Shown here piece after piece: positions 1 through 5,758 of a stretch of 12,548 bases of DNA. A program made the position numbers and the translations under genes. The DNA lies in contig CAYTLQ010000014.1 in NCBI GenBank assembly GCA_964438715.1, positions 1-12,548 on the forward strand, given 5' to 3'. This stretch comes from CAYTLQ01 sp964438715 (GTDB lineage Bacteria; Bacteroidota; Ignavibacteria; Ignavibacteriales; Ignavibacteriaceae). Below the pieces are notes generated by a model. That model saw only the letters and a program-made list of their open reading frames with translations. It was not told where the DNA came from and made no database searches. The number at the start of each line of letters is the position of its first letter. Positions within the stretch are counted from its first letter, which is position 1.

Positions 1-51
1 TATCTTTTATTTGTTGAGTTTTTATTGTATTTTTCGTCAACGCATCAATCA

Positions 52-106
52 TGGCACTTGTCTCATTTTTTTATTTCAAATTTATCAGGCAAGTGCCAAT
101 TTTTTT
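52..106 (+). terminator. Hairpin followed by a T-run, terminator-like
   Basis: A 9-bp perfect inverted repeat (TGGCACTTG at 52-60, CAAGTGCCA at 90-98) extends to about 12 bp with one G-U pair. It is followed on the + strand by a T-run at 100-106. The loop is long (about 26 nt), which is unusual for an intrinsic terminator. If it works, it would end a + strand transcript entering from left of the window. Its right arm overlaps the last codons of the doubtful - strand frame at 85-249. It could instead be a remnant of a mobile-element end. Confidence 0.35.
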
Positions 107-249
107 ATACCTTTCTTTACACATTTTTGTAAACGCTTATAAAAAAGTTCTTCGGGCTTGATTCTCCGATTGATATTTTCCGGCATTATTGTTCTATAAA
201 GACACTCATATATTTTACTATTCAACCCTTCAGCATCCGGGAGTTGCAT
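85..249 (-). CDS. Possible 54-aa basic protein or gene remnant, unrecognised
   Basis: An ATG at 249-247 opens a 54-codon frame ending in TGA at 87-85, with TAA as the next codon. The product is rich in Lys/Arg and Glu, with a helix-like centre (PENINRRIKPEELFYKRL), so it reads more like real protein than random AT-rich sequence. The start is weak: the only good Shine-Dalgarno match (GGAGGT, complement of 271-276) lies 21 nt upstream of the ATG, too far for normal initiation. In-frame codons continue upstream to a TAA but offer no standard start. It may be the tail of a decayed gene. I do not recognise the family, and no function can be given. Confidence 0.3.
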   Translation of the reverse strand: MQLPDAEGLNSKIYECLYRTIMPENINRRIKPEELFYKRLQKCVKKGIKKLALA

Positions 250-541
250 AAAATAGGAGTTTACAGTATAACCTCCTTATTCACTACAAAAACTTTAATG
301 CAGAATAAAAGGATAAAGTTTTATAGCGAATCAAATCAACAATACTAATGTATAGCGACTTTGAAATTTTTAGATAGCGGCTACCTGCTATTATTCAGTG
401 GTCACTTTTACTGATATTCTGTTGAAATAATCCGTTGTTTTTGTATAGTCCAGAAAACAACAAACTTACTCTGAAATGGTTAGAATATGAGTATCTTTGT
501 CAAAGAAATGTATAATAAGCTTTCAAAATAAGTAATCAGAT
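250..541. other. Gene-free AT-rich stretch
   Basis: No open frame of convincing length or composition was found on either strand. A TATCTTTG at 492-499 fits the Bacteroidota -7 consensus TAnnTTTG, but no TTTG lies at the right distance upstream and no gene follows. No tRNA-like or repeat structure was seen. Confidence 0.5.
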
Positions 542-568
542 AAAAAAAGCGGCTGTTAGCCTCTTCTT
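542..568 (-). terminator. Intrinsic terminator of the 53-aa gene
   Basis: Read on the - strand, the stem GGCT-AAC-AGCC (561-551) is extended by three further pairs across one A-G mismatch. It runs into seven T at 548-542. It begins immediately after the stop codon of the small protein gene. The + strand side also ends in a T-rich run (CTTCTTTTATTT), so weak bidirectional action is possible. Confidence 0.65.
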
Positions 569-730
569 TTATTTAATATCGGTTACTTTCGATACATCGT
601 CTAATTTGACAAATTTTTCGCTGAATTTGTAGGTCCCTTTTTCAGATTTGAATGCTTTTATTACTTTCACATTCACACCCGCCTGTTTCTGCTTTTTTGC
701 TTTGTCAATAAAGGTTTGTTGTTTTGCCAT
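569..730 (-). CDS. Small lysine-rich protein, 53 aa
   Basis: A basic cytoplasmic protein of 53 residues with 14 lysines and no arginine. It starts MAKQQTFIDKAKKQKQ and has a centre VIKAFKSEKGTYKFSEKFV that looks like a short beta-hairpin unit. The ATG at 730 is chosen over one ten codons further upstream because an AGGAG (complement of 738-742) sits 7 nt before it, the best ribosome binding site in the window. It is monocistronic, divergent from mnmE, and followed directly by an intrinsic terminator. The pattern recalls small conserved Bacteroidota/Chlorobi proteins of the DUF4295 type (MAK start, IK...KS..G.Y.F), but that is a remembered resemblance, not an alignment. The function is unknown; its size and charge would suit a nucleic-acid or ribosome-associated role, which is inference. 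No cysteines, signal peptide or membrane segment are seen. Confidence 0.75.
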   Translation of the reverse strand: MAKQQTFIDKAKKQKQAGVNVKVIKAFKSEKGTYKFSEKFVKLDDVSKVTDIK

Positions 731-737
731 TAGGCCA

Positions 738-742
738 CTCCT
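738..742 (-). promoter_or_regulatory. Ribosome binding site fixing the start at 730
   Basis: AGGAG on the - strand, 7 nt before the ATG at 730-728. It decides between two in-frame ATG codons in favour of the downstream one. Clear Shine-Dalgarno sequences are rare in the rest of this window. Confidence 0.75.
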
Positions 743-836
743 ATAATATATATGTTGCAAAAATAATAATTAATCTCTGTTTTGAAAAGAGAAAAGTTAT
801 TCGCAAAAGGAAAGCTAAATATGATTATTTTTCGGC

Positions 837-2192
837 ATGCAATATTTTGACGATACAATAACCGCAATAGCTACTCCTCCGGGTACCGGAGCGATTGCCG
901 TTATCAGGGTAAGCGGTAGAGATGCATTTTTTATTACTGATAAGATATTTCATGGAAAAACGCCAATTTCCGAAGCAAAATCTCATACTTTACATTATGG
1001 TAAAATCGTAGATTCTGATGGTAACACAATCGACGATGTAGTGGTATCGGTTTTTAAGGCTCCTCATTCTTATACCGGTGAGAATTCCACAGAGATATCC
1101 ACACACGGTAATCAGCTCATCACCGCTAAAGTGGTTAGCAGGTTGCTCGAAGTTGGTGCACGCTTAGCTGAACCGGGGGAATTCACAAAAAGAGCATTCC
1201 TCAACAACCGACTTGATCTCTCGCAAGCTGAGGCTGTTGCCGCTGTTATTAATGCGCGAAGCGAAGCATCATTAAGGGGGGCTAGAAATCAGCTTGATGG
1301 TATGCTTTCTGCAAAAATTGGGTTTCTCCGATCGGAGCTTATCAACACTTCCTCACTGATTGAGCTTGAGCTCGATTTCGCTGAAGAAGATTTGGAATTT
1401 GTTCAGCGTCAGGAGCTGATTAAAAAGATTTCAGGAATAATCGAAGAACTTCAGTTACTCATTCGTTCATATCGTTTCGGGAAAGTGGTAAGTGAGGGAG
1501 TTAATGTTGCAATAACAGGTTTACCGAATGTAGGCAAATCATCCTTGTTGAATTATCTGTTGAAAGAAGCCCGTGCCATTGTAAGCAATATACCCGGCAC
1601 CACAAGGGATGTTATCAGGGAGGAGCTGACGATAGATGGTGTACTGATAAAAATATCTGATACGGCAGGTATTCGCTCAACAGAGGATGTTATTGAAATG
1701 GAAGGAGTTAACCGGAGCCGAGAGGTTATACATAATGCCGATTTTGTTATTCTGCTTCACGAGGTAGAGCGCGATCTCCCGGAAGAGCTTCTTGCTGAGC
1801 TTTCTCATCTTTCAGAAAATGACAGGATTATTAAAGTGCTGAATAAATCCGATAAATCGCCTTCTTCAGTCCGGGAAGGATGGATAAATATCAGCGTAAA
1901 AGAAGGATGGGGTATTGATAATTTATTGCGATTGATCAAAGATAGGGCGATGCAGGGCTTTGCATACAGTGAACACTCGGCTATTGTTACAAATGCCCGA
2001 CATTACGATAGTCTTCGAAAAGCATCTGCCAGTCTTGAATCTGCAGTTTCCTCACTGAATAAAAATATGAGCGGGGAATTTATTGCCACTGATTTACGAA
2101 TGGCAGAGTCAGCACTTTCTGAGATAATAGGCAGTGTTACATCAGATGACATACTTAACAACATATTTGCTCATTTTTGTATAGGAAAGTAA
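837..2192 (+). CDS. mnmE: tRNA uridine-5-carboxymethylaminomethyl(34) synthesis GTPase MnmE
   Basis: A 451-aa MnmE (TrmE) of normal length. With MnmG it modifies U34 of certain tRNAs, using a methylene-tetrahydrofolate-derived carbon, in a GTP-driven reaction in the cytoplasm. The N-terminal TrmE domain starts DTITAIATPPGTGAIAVIR (6-24), with the folate-site region APHSYTGENSTEISTHGN at 75-92. A helical domain follows, with an inserted G domain at about 220-375: G1 GLPNVGKS 228-235, G2 TTRD 255-258, G3 DTAG 275-278, G4 NKSD 336-339, G5-like SVK 353-355. The C-terminus is the essential FCIGK, with Cys448. ATG 837 is fixed by the family N-terminus and by a TGA three codons into the upstream frame extension (822-824). 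No Shine-Dalgarno lies close; AAAGGAAAG at 806-814 is better placed for an out-of-frame ATG at 821. mnmG lies 6.7 kb downstream rather than adjacent. Identity is secure. Confidence 0.97.
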   Translation: MQYFDDTITAIATPPGTGAIAVIRVSGRDAFFITDKIFHGKTPISEAKSHTLHYGKIVDSDGNTIDDVVVSVFKAPHSYTGENSTEISTHGNQLITAKVVSRLLEVGARLAEPGEFTKRAFLNNRLDLSQAEAVAAVINARSEASLRGARNQLDGMLSAKIGFLRSELINTSSLIELELDFAEEDLEFVQRQELIKKISGIIEELQLLIRSYRFGKVVSEGVNVAITGLPNVGKSSLLNYLLKEARAIVSNIPGTTRDVIREELTIDGVLIKISDTAGIRSTEDVIEMEGVNRSREVIHNADFVILLHEVERDLPEELLAELSHLSENDRIIKVLNKSDKSPSSVREGWINISVKEGWGIDNLLRLIKDRAMQGFAYSEHSAIVTNARHYDSLRKASASLESAVSSLNKNMSGEFIATDLRMAESALSEIIGSVTSDDILNNIFAHFCIGK

Positions 2193-2199
2193 TTACGCT

Positions 2200-2406
2200 A
2201 TGCAAGTTATTCTTCAATCAACTATAACCTGTCCGGTTTGTGATTACCAAACAACGATAGAAATGCCGACAGATGCCTGTCAGTATTTTTATGAATGTGA
2301 AAACTGTAAAACAATTTTAAAACCAAAAGAAGGGGAATGTTGCGTGTTTTGCAGTTACGGAACAGTGAAATGTCCTCCCGTACAATTAGAAAAAGGATGT
2401 TGTTAA
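2200..2406 (+). CDS. GDCCVxC-type cysteine-rich small protein
   Basis: A 68-aa protein with 11 cysteines. It has a zinc-ribbon-like layout: CPVC at 11-14, Cys27, CENC at 33-36, then the signature GECCVFCSYG at 46-54 and KCPP at 57-60, ending in CC at 67-68. This matches the family catalogued as GDCCVxC domain-containing (seleno)protein, in which a signature cysteine can be selenocysteine. Here every position is a Cys codon and the second signature residue is Glu instead of Asp. Biochemical function is not established in what I know; the cysteine pattern suggests metal binding or thiol redox. It starts 7 nt after the mnmE stop, so it is probably cotranscribed with mnmE, and AGGAAAG at the mnmE 3' end may act as its ribosome binding site. 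No signal peptide is seen, so it is likely cytoplasmic. Confidence 0.85.
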   Translation: MQVILQSTITCPVCDYQTTIEMPTDACQYFYECENCKTILKPKEGECCVFCSYGTVKCPPVQLEKGCC

Positions 2407-2584
2407 TTTCAACCTCTGCGAAAATTTTGTATAACAAGACTGAATTAACTGTAACTCTGAATACTCGGATTAGTAAATGTTGCGGAAAGCAGAATTATAA
2501 TCCTAAAATGCACCTCAAAATTATTGAACAAATATAGTAGCTGTCGTGTTTTTTTAGCATCAACCAACAAAATGGAACCTTCTA

Positions 2585-3226
2585 ATGCTTAGTTATGAAA
2601 AAGTTTTTGAGAATAATAAAAAATGGATTGAAGAAAAAAAGCGGACAAATAACGAATTCTTTGCTAAACTTGCCGAAGGTCAGTCACCCGACTTTCTTTT
2701 TATTGGATGCAGTGATAGTCGTGTAACTGCCGAAGAGATGATGGGTGCGGAACCGGGTGAGGTTTTCGTTCATCGTAACATTGCTAATCTTGTTCCTAAT
2801 AATGATAACAACTCCGCCAGTGTTGTTGAGTTTGCAGTCAGCTATCTTAAAGTAAAACATATAGTAGTCTGCGGTCATTATTTGTGTGGTGGTGTTAAGG
2901 CGGCTATGCAGAGCTCCGATCTGGGACTTCTAAATCCATGGTTAAGAAATATCAGAGATGTTTATCGGCTTCACCGGGAAGAACTTAACGCAATTAAAGA
3001 TGAAAATGCAAAATACAACAGGCTTGTTGAGCTAAATGTACATGAACAGTGTGTTAATGTAATCAAAATGGCAGCATGGCAGAAACGGTGGCTAAATGAA
3101 GGTGTACCGGCAGTACATGGTTGGGTTTTTGATGTTGAATCTGGCAGGTTGATAGATCTTAATTTCGATTTCGTAAATGTGTTGGAGTCAATACGAGAGA
3201 TTTATGACCTTGGCACAAAAAAATAA
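2585..3226 (+). CDS. can: Beta-class carbonic anhydrase
   Basis: A 213-aa beta-carbonic anhydrase, interconverting CO2 and bicarbonate in the cytoplasm with a catalytic zinc. Zinc ligands are Cys42, His98 and Cys101 (CSDSR at 42-46, GHYLCGG at 97-103). The Asp44-Arg46 dyad that gates the active site is intact. Other family marks are VHRNIANLV (62-70), VPAVHGWVFDVESGRLIDL (174-192) and a helical N-terminus of the usual length for the Can/YadF group. The ATG at 2585 fits the usual MxSYEKxFENN start; no Shine-Dalgarno is visible. It lies 178 bp after the cysteine-rich gene, so it may have its own promoter. Its 3' end overlaps the next gene by 23 nt, implying cotranscription with the glucanase. 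The gene symbol follows the common family name; the exact orthologue is not tested. Confidence 0.93.
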   Translation: MLSYEKVFENNKKWIEEKKRTNNEFFAKLAEGQSPDFLFIGCSDSRVTAEEMMGAEPGEVFVHRNIANLVPNNDNNSASVVEFAVSYLKVKHIVVCGHYLCGGVKAAMQSSDLGLLNPWLRNIRDVYRLHREELNAIKDENAKYNRLVELNVHEQCVNVIKMAAWQKRWLNEGVPAVHGWVFDVESGRLIDLNFDFVNVLESIREIYDLGTKK

Positions 3227-4301
3227 ACAATTAGTCTCAGTATTTTCTTCATTCGTCAACACAATTAAAGTATTCTTTTATATCCTGATAGTTTTTGTCT
3301 CTTTCTCATATTTGGGTTGTGACACTGCAACAACAGCTCCCGATCCGATAGTTATTGAGCAATCTGCTTATGAAAGGAATAAATTGTTATCACGCACCAT
3401 TAACTTAGGAAACGCTCTCGAGGCTCCGAACGAGGGGGAATGGGGAGTTACATTAGAGGCGGAATATTTTACAATAATAAAAAATGCGGGCTTTACTGCT
3501 GTTCGCATCCCAATTCGATGGTCGGCTCATGCCGGAGTGATTGCTCCTTATACTATAAATCCTGTTTTTATGAACCGTGTTAAGTGGGCAATTAATAATT
3601 CATTAGTTAATGGATTGGCAGTCATTGTGAACATGCATCACTACGAAGAAATGTTTTCTGACCCACAGATTGAAAAAACAAGATTTTTAGCTTTATGGGG
3701 TCAGATAAGTGAGGAGCTTTCAGGATATGACGGCTCGGTAATTTTTGAAATCCTTAACGAACCGAATGGAAATCTTACACCGGAATTGTGGAACACTCTC
3801 CTCGCTGAGGCTGTTGCCGTTATACGAATGAAAAATCCCAAACGCACGATAATGATTGGAACAGCCGAATGGGGAGGGGTCTCTGCTATTAACCGCCTTC
3901 AGCTTCCTGCAGGAGAAAAAAATATTATCGTAACATTTCACTATTACGAACCATTCCGTTTTACCCATCAGGGAGCTGAATGGGTGGAGAACAGTAATGC
4001 ATGGCTCGGAACTCAGTGGGGTGGTTCTGAGGCAGAATTGGCTGTTATAGAATCCGATTTCAGGAAAGTAAGTGATTGGGCGAAGTCACAAGGTGTTCCG
4101 GTTTTTCTCGGTGAGTTCGGGGCATATTATAAAGCATATATCGATTCACGCGTGCGTTGGACTTCTGTTGTGCGAAGTATATCGCAGAAGTATAACTTTA
4201 GCTGGGGGTATTGGGAGTTTTGTGCGGGATTTGGTATTTACGATCGGCAATCGGCCACCTTTAATAGTGCTTTATTGAACGCACTCATTCCTCCATCCTG
4301 A
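3204..4301 (+). CDS. GH5 family endoglucanase-like glycosidase, putative lipoprotein
   Basis: A 365-aa retaining beta-glycosidase of glycoside hydrolase family 5. After an N-terminal hydrophobic segment (about residues 21-37) comes YLGC with Cys39, an imperfect lipobox suggesting export and lipid anchoring. The catalytic TIM barrel carries LGNALEAPNEGEWGV (68-82), VRIPIRW (100-106), HH at 145-146, acid/base Glu186 in EILNEPNGNLTPE, His246 in HYYEPF, nucleophile Glu304 in LGEFGAYY, and WGYWEFCAGFG at 334-344. These strings closely recall the Thermotoga maritima Cel5A type (subfamily GH5_25), active on beta-glucans and some mannans; this is from memory, not a search. ATG 3204 is preferred over ATG 3177 because it gives a cleaner signal sequence and a shorter overlap with the carbonic anhydrase (23 instead of 50 nt). 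No carbohydrate-binding module or sorting domain follows. It is likely a scavenging or glycan-trimming enzyme in the cell envelope. Confidence 0.9.
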   Translation: MTLAQKNKQLVSVFSSFVNTIKVFFYILIVFVSFSYLGCDTATTAPDPIVIEQSAYERNKLLSRTINLGNALEAPNEGEWGVTLEAEYFTIIKNAGFTAVRIPIRWSAHAGVIAPYTINPVFMNRVKWAINNSLVNGLAVIVNMHHYEEMFSDPQIEKTRFLALWGQISEELSGYDGSVIFEILNEPNGNLTPELWNTLLAEAVAVIRMKNPKRTIMIGTAEWGGVSAINRLQLPAGEKNIIVTFHYYEPFRFTHQGAEWVENSNAWLGTQWGGSEAELAVIESDFRKVSDWAKSQGVPVFLGEFGAYYKAYIDSRVRWTSVVRSISQKYNFSWGYWEFCAGFGIYDRQSATFNSALLNALIPPS

Positions 4302-4817
4302 GTGATTCTTTTACTATCTGTTGATATTTTTTAAGTATAAAAAATATTAATGTCAGCGTAAAGCAATACTATTGATTATTAGATCATAGCAGTTCAGGAG
4401 CAGTTAATAAAAAACCCGGTAAGGAAAAATCATTGTTGTTGATTCTTTTAGATTATGGAGTTTTATAACTAATAATTTCATCAGAATTACTCACGACATC
4501 ACATCAACCTCAAAAGTATAGGTCTCTTTAAGGGCAAAAAACAAGAACATTTATTACTCTAAAACAATTCATTAAATTAGCATCGGGATACGGAAATAGC
4601 CTATTTACATTAACGATTTCTTAAAATTTAGTCTTTAGTGATAAGATACAGTTTTTCTCTTTCATAAGGTGACAAGTTATTCTCAGATATCCATCTATCC
4701 CTGCATCGAAAGAAAAGTTCAAATCACCGAATTTAATCTGTCGCCATTAATCATCCTGAAAGGAGGGTTGAAGTATCCATACAATAAATTCGCCGGTTTC
4801 AAGAGAAGTAATTTGAA
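4302..4817. other. Gene-free AT-rich gap before the arsR operator
   Basis: No convincing gene. A + strand frame is open from 4645 to a TGA at 4828-4830 with only a GTG (4669) as possible start; composition does not settle whether it is a decayed gene tail. AGGAGGG at 4761-4767 looks like a strong Shine-Dalgarno but has no start codon at a usable distance. No clear terminator for the glucanase gene was found. Confidence 0.5.
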
Positions 4818-4818
4818 T

Positions 4819-4849
4819 TTTGAAAATTGAAATATTGTTCGTATATTTA
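4819..4849 (+). promoter_or_regulatory. Probable Bacteroidota-type promoter of arsR
   Basis: TTTG at 4819-4822 and TATATTTA at 4842-4849 stand 19 nt apart. This fits the Bacteroidota -33 TTTG / -7 TAnnTTTG pattern with one mismatch in the -7 box. The -7 box lies inside the dyad at 4831-4860, so a bound repressor would block it. The predicted transcript would start about 15 nt before the arsR ATG. Confidence 0.5.
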
Positions 4850-4860
4850 CGAATAATATT
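4831..4860 (+). promoter_or_regulatory. ArsR operator, site 1
   Basis: A perfect inner dyad TTCGTA-TATT-TACGAA (4838-4853) extends outward with AATATT/AATATT to 13-bp arms with a single mismatch (G4837 against T4854). It lies 11 nt before the arsR start and covers the likely -7 box. This is the expected place for autoregulation by a winged-helix ArsR dimer. A near-copy precedes arsE. Confidence 0.75.
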
Positions 4861-4871
4861 TTACTGTACTC

Positions 4872-5171
4872 ATGGCAACAAAAACAAAATATTACAGCAA
4901 AGAACAGGAACAGGCGGCCAGATTTGCAAAAGCATTGGGGCATCCCGTAAGAATTGCAATTTTACAGTTGCTCAATTCACAGTCATGTTGTTTTCATGGT
5001 GATATGGCTGAAGAATTACCTATTGCGAAATCAACTTTGTCGCAACACCTGAACGAGCTGAAAGATGCCGGTTTGATTCAGGGTGACATTACTCCGCCGA
5101 CTGTAAAATATTGTATTAATAGAAAAAACTGGGCTTTTGCCAAAAAATTATTAAACGAGATTCTAACCTAA
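4872..5171 (+). CDS. arsR: ArsR/SmtB family transcriptional repressor
   Basis: A 99-aa single-domain winged-helix regulator of the ArsR/SmtB family. Such proteins bind DNA as dimers and release it on binding metal(loid)s or on thiol modification. Residues 15-35 (AARFAKALGHPVRIAILQLLN) form the family N-terminal helix pair. The recognition helix region is AKSTLSQHLNELKDAGLI (52-69), followed by the wing with VKYCIN. Candidate sensor cysteines are the adjacent pair Cys39-Cys40 in SQSCCFHGDM and Cys81 in the wing. This is not the ELCVCDL motif of the E. coli ArsR type, so the inducer cannot be assumed to be arsenite. The gene sits 11 nt downstream of a strong dyad overlapping its promoter, and the same dyad recurs before arsE, so it probably represses both itself and the following genes. 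ATG 4872 has no Shine-Dalgarno but is the only sensible start. Confidence 0.93.
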   Translation: MATKTKYYSKEQEQAARFAKALGHPVRIAILQLLNSQSCCFHGDMAEELPIAKSTLSQHLNELKDAGLIQGDITPPTVKYCINRKNWAFAKKLLNEILT

Positions 5172-5189
5172 AAAAAATTTAAACTGATT

Positions 5190-5207
5190 GTTCGTTATTT
5201 TACGAAC
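5190..5207 (+). promoter_or_regulatory. ArsR operator, site 2, with an extra half-site
   Basis: GTTCGT-TATTTT-ACGAAC is a perfect 6-bp dyad. Its core TTCGTTATTTTACGAA has the same 16-bp length and the same outer bases as the core of site 1. A third TACGAAC half-site follows directly at 5208-5214. It lies in the 74-bp gap between arsR and the arsE-like gene, 38 nt before the latter. The middle resembles a -7 box (TATTTTAC), but no convincing -33 TTTG is present. Confidence 0.72.
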
Positions 5208-5245
5208 TACGAACATTTAATATTCAAAAACAATATAAAAGTACT

Positions 5246-5482
5246 ATGAAAACAATAAAAGTCTTAGGTCCCGGTTGTGCAAAATGCAAAACCACTTATA
5301 ACAATGCCTTAGAAGCCGTTAAGCAAACGGGCGTGGAAGCTGAAGTAATTAAAGTTGAAGACATTGAAGAGTTGATGAAATACAATGTGCTTATTACGCC
5401 GGTGTTAATGATTGATGGCGTAGCTAAGGTGAAGGGTCGTGTTGCTGATGTTAATGAAATTAAAACACTGCTCACTCAGTAA
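5246..5482 (+). CDS. arsE: ArsE-like mini-thioredoxin (TM0996/MTH895 glutaredoxin-like family)
   Basis: A 78-aa cytoplasmic thioredoxin-fold protein without signal peptide. The active site is GPGCAKCKT with Cys11 and Cys14, and the cis-proline loop is VLITPVLMIDG with Pro52. The pattern MKTIKVLGPGCAKC is typical of the TM0996/MTH895 group, often named redox-active disulfide protein 2. In arsEFG operons such a protein is named ArsE and is thought to feed electrons to reduction of nitro-aromatic arsenicals. Here it follows arsR by 74 bp, with its own copy of the operator, and precedes the permease by 276 bp. By analogy it would be the cytoplasmic dithiol partner of the CcdA-like protein encoded at 7142. 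Fold and family are secure; the ArsE role rests on neighbourhood. Confidence 0.85.
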   Translation: MKTIKVLGPGCAKCKTTYNNALEAVKQTGVEAEVIKVEDIEELMKYNVLITPVLMIDGVAKVKGRVADVNEIKTLLTQ

Positions 5483-5672
5483 ACGGTACCTTATTTGTAC
5501 TATACCGAGCTGTACGGTGCAGATGGTAAACTATCATGCGCGCAAAGCTGATATGTTTATGTTCTTTTTTTTGAGATGAATTTAAAGTCCTTAACATCTT
5601 TTATGTTTGAAAGAATTATCATGCTTAGGGTGATACTTAAATTCTCATAGGAATCAGTGATTAACGGGGTAG

Positions 5673-5707
5673 TTTGGCTTTACAAGTTAAACAAGTCATA
5701 AGCCAAA
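5673..5707. repeat. Inverted repeat in the arsE-arsP gap
   Basis: TTTGGCTT (5673-5680) and AAGCCAAA (5700-5707) are perfect 8-bp inverted arms around a 19-nt loop that contains ACAAGT twice as a direct repeat. No T-run follows on either strand, so it is not a standard terminator. It lies 52 bp before the permease start and differs from the ArsR dyads. It could be an operator, an mRNA structure or chance. The rest of the 276-bp gap shows no gene. Confidence 0.4.
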
Positions 5708-5758
5708 AACGGTATATCGTAGTTTATAATGAATTTTAATTGATAGCTCATTAAATAT

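Noticed and set aside
492..570. Possible small RNA from a TATCTTTG box to the hairpin at 546-568
   Set aside because: There is no TTTG at -33 and the hairpin is explained as the terminator of the - strand 53-aa gene.
2334..2355. Selenocysteine codon in the GDCCVxC signature
   Set aside because: All signature positions are TGT or TGC; no in-frame TGA is present.
2337..2537. A 66-codon + strand frame overlapping the cysteine-rich gene
   Set aside because: It overlaps the better supported GDCCVxC gene in another frame and its product shows no recognisable motif or ribosome binding site.
4645..4830. A + strand open frame ahead of arsR, with a strong AGGAGGG at 4761-4767
   Set aside because: The only standard start is a GTG at 4669 without a ribosome site. 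The AGGAGGG is directly followed by TTG with no spacing. Composition does not distinguish it from chance.
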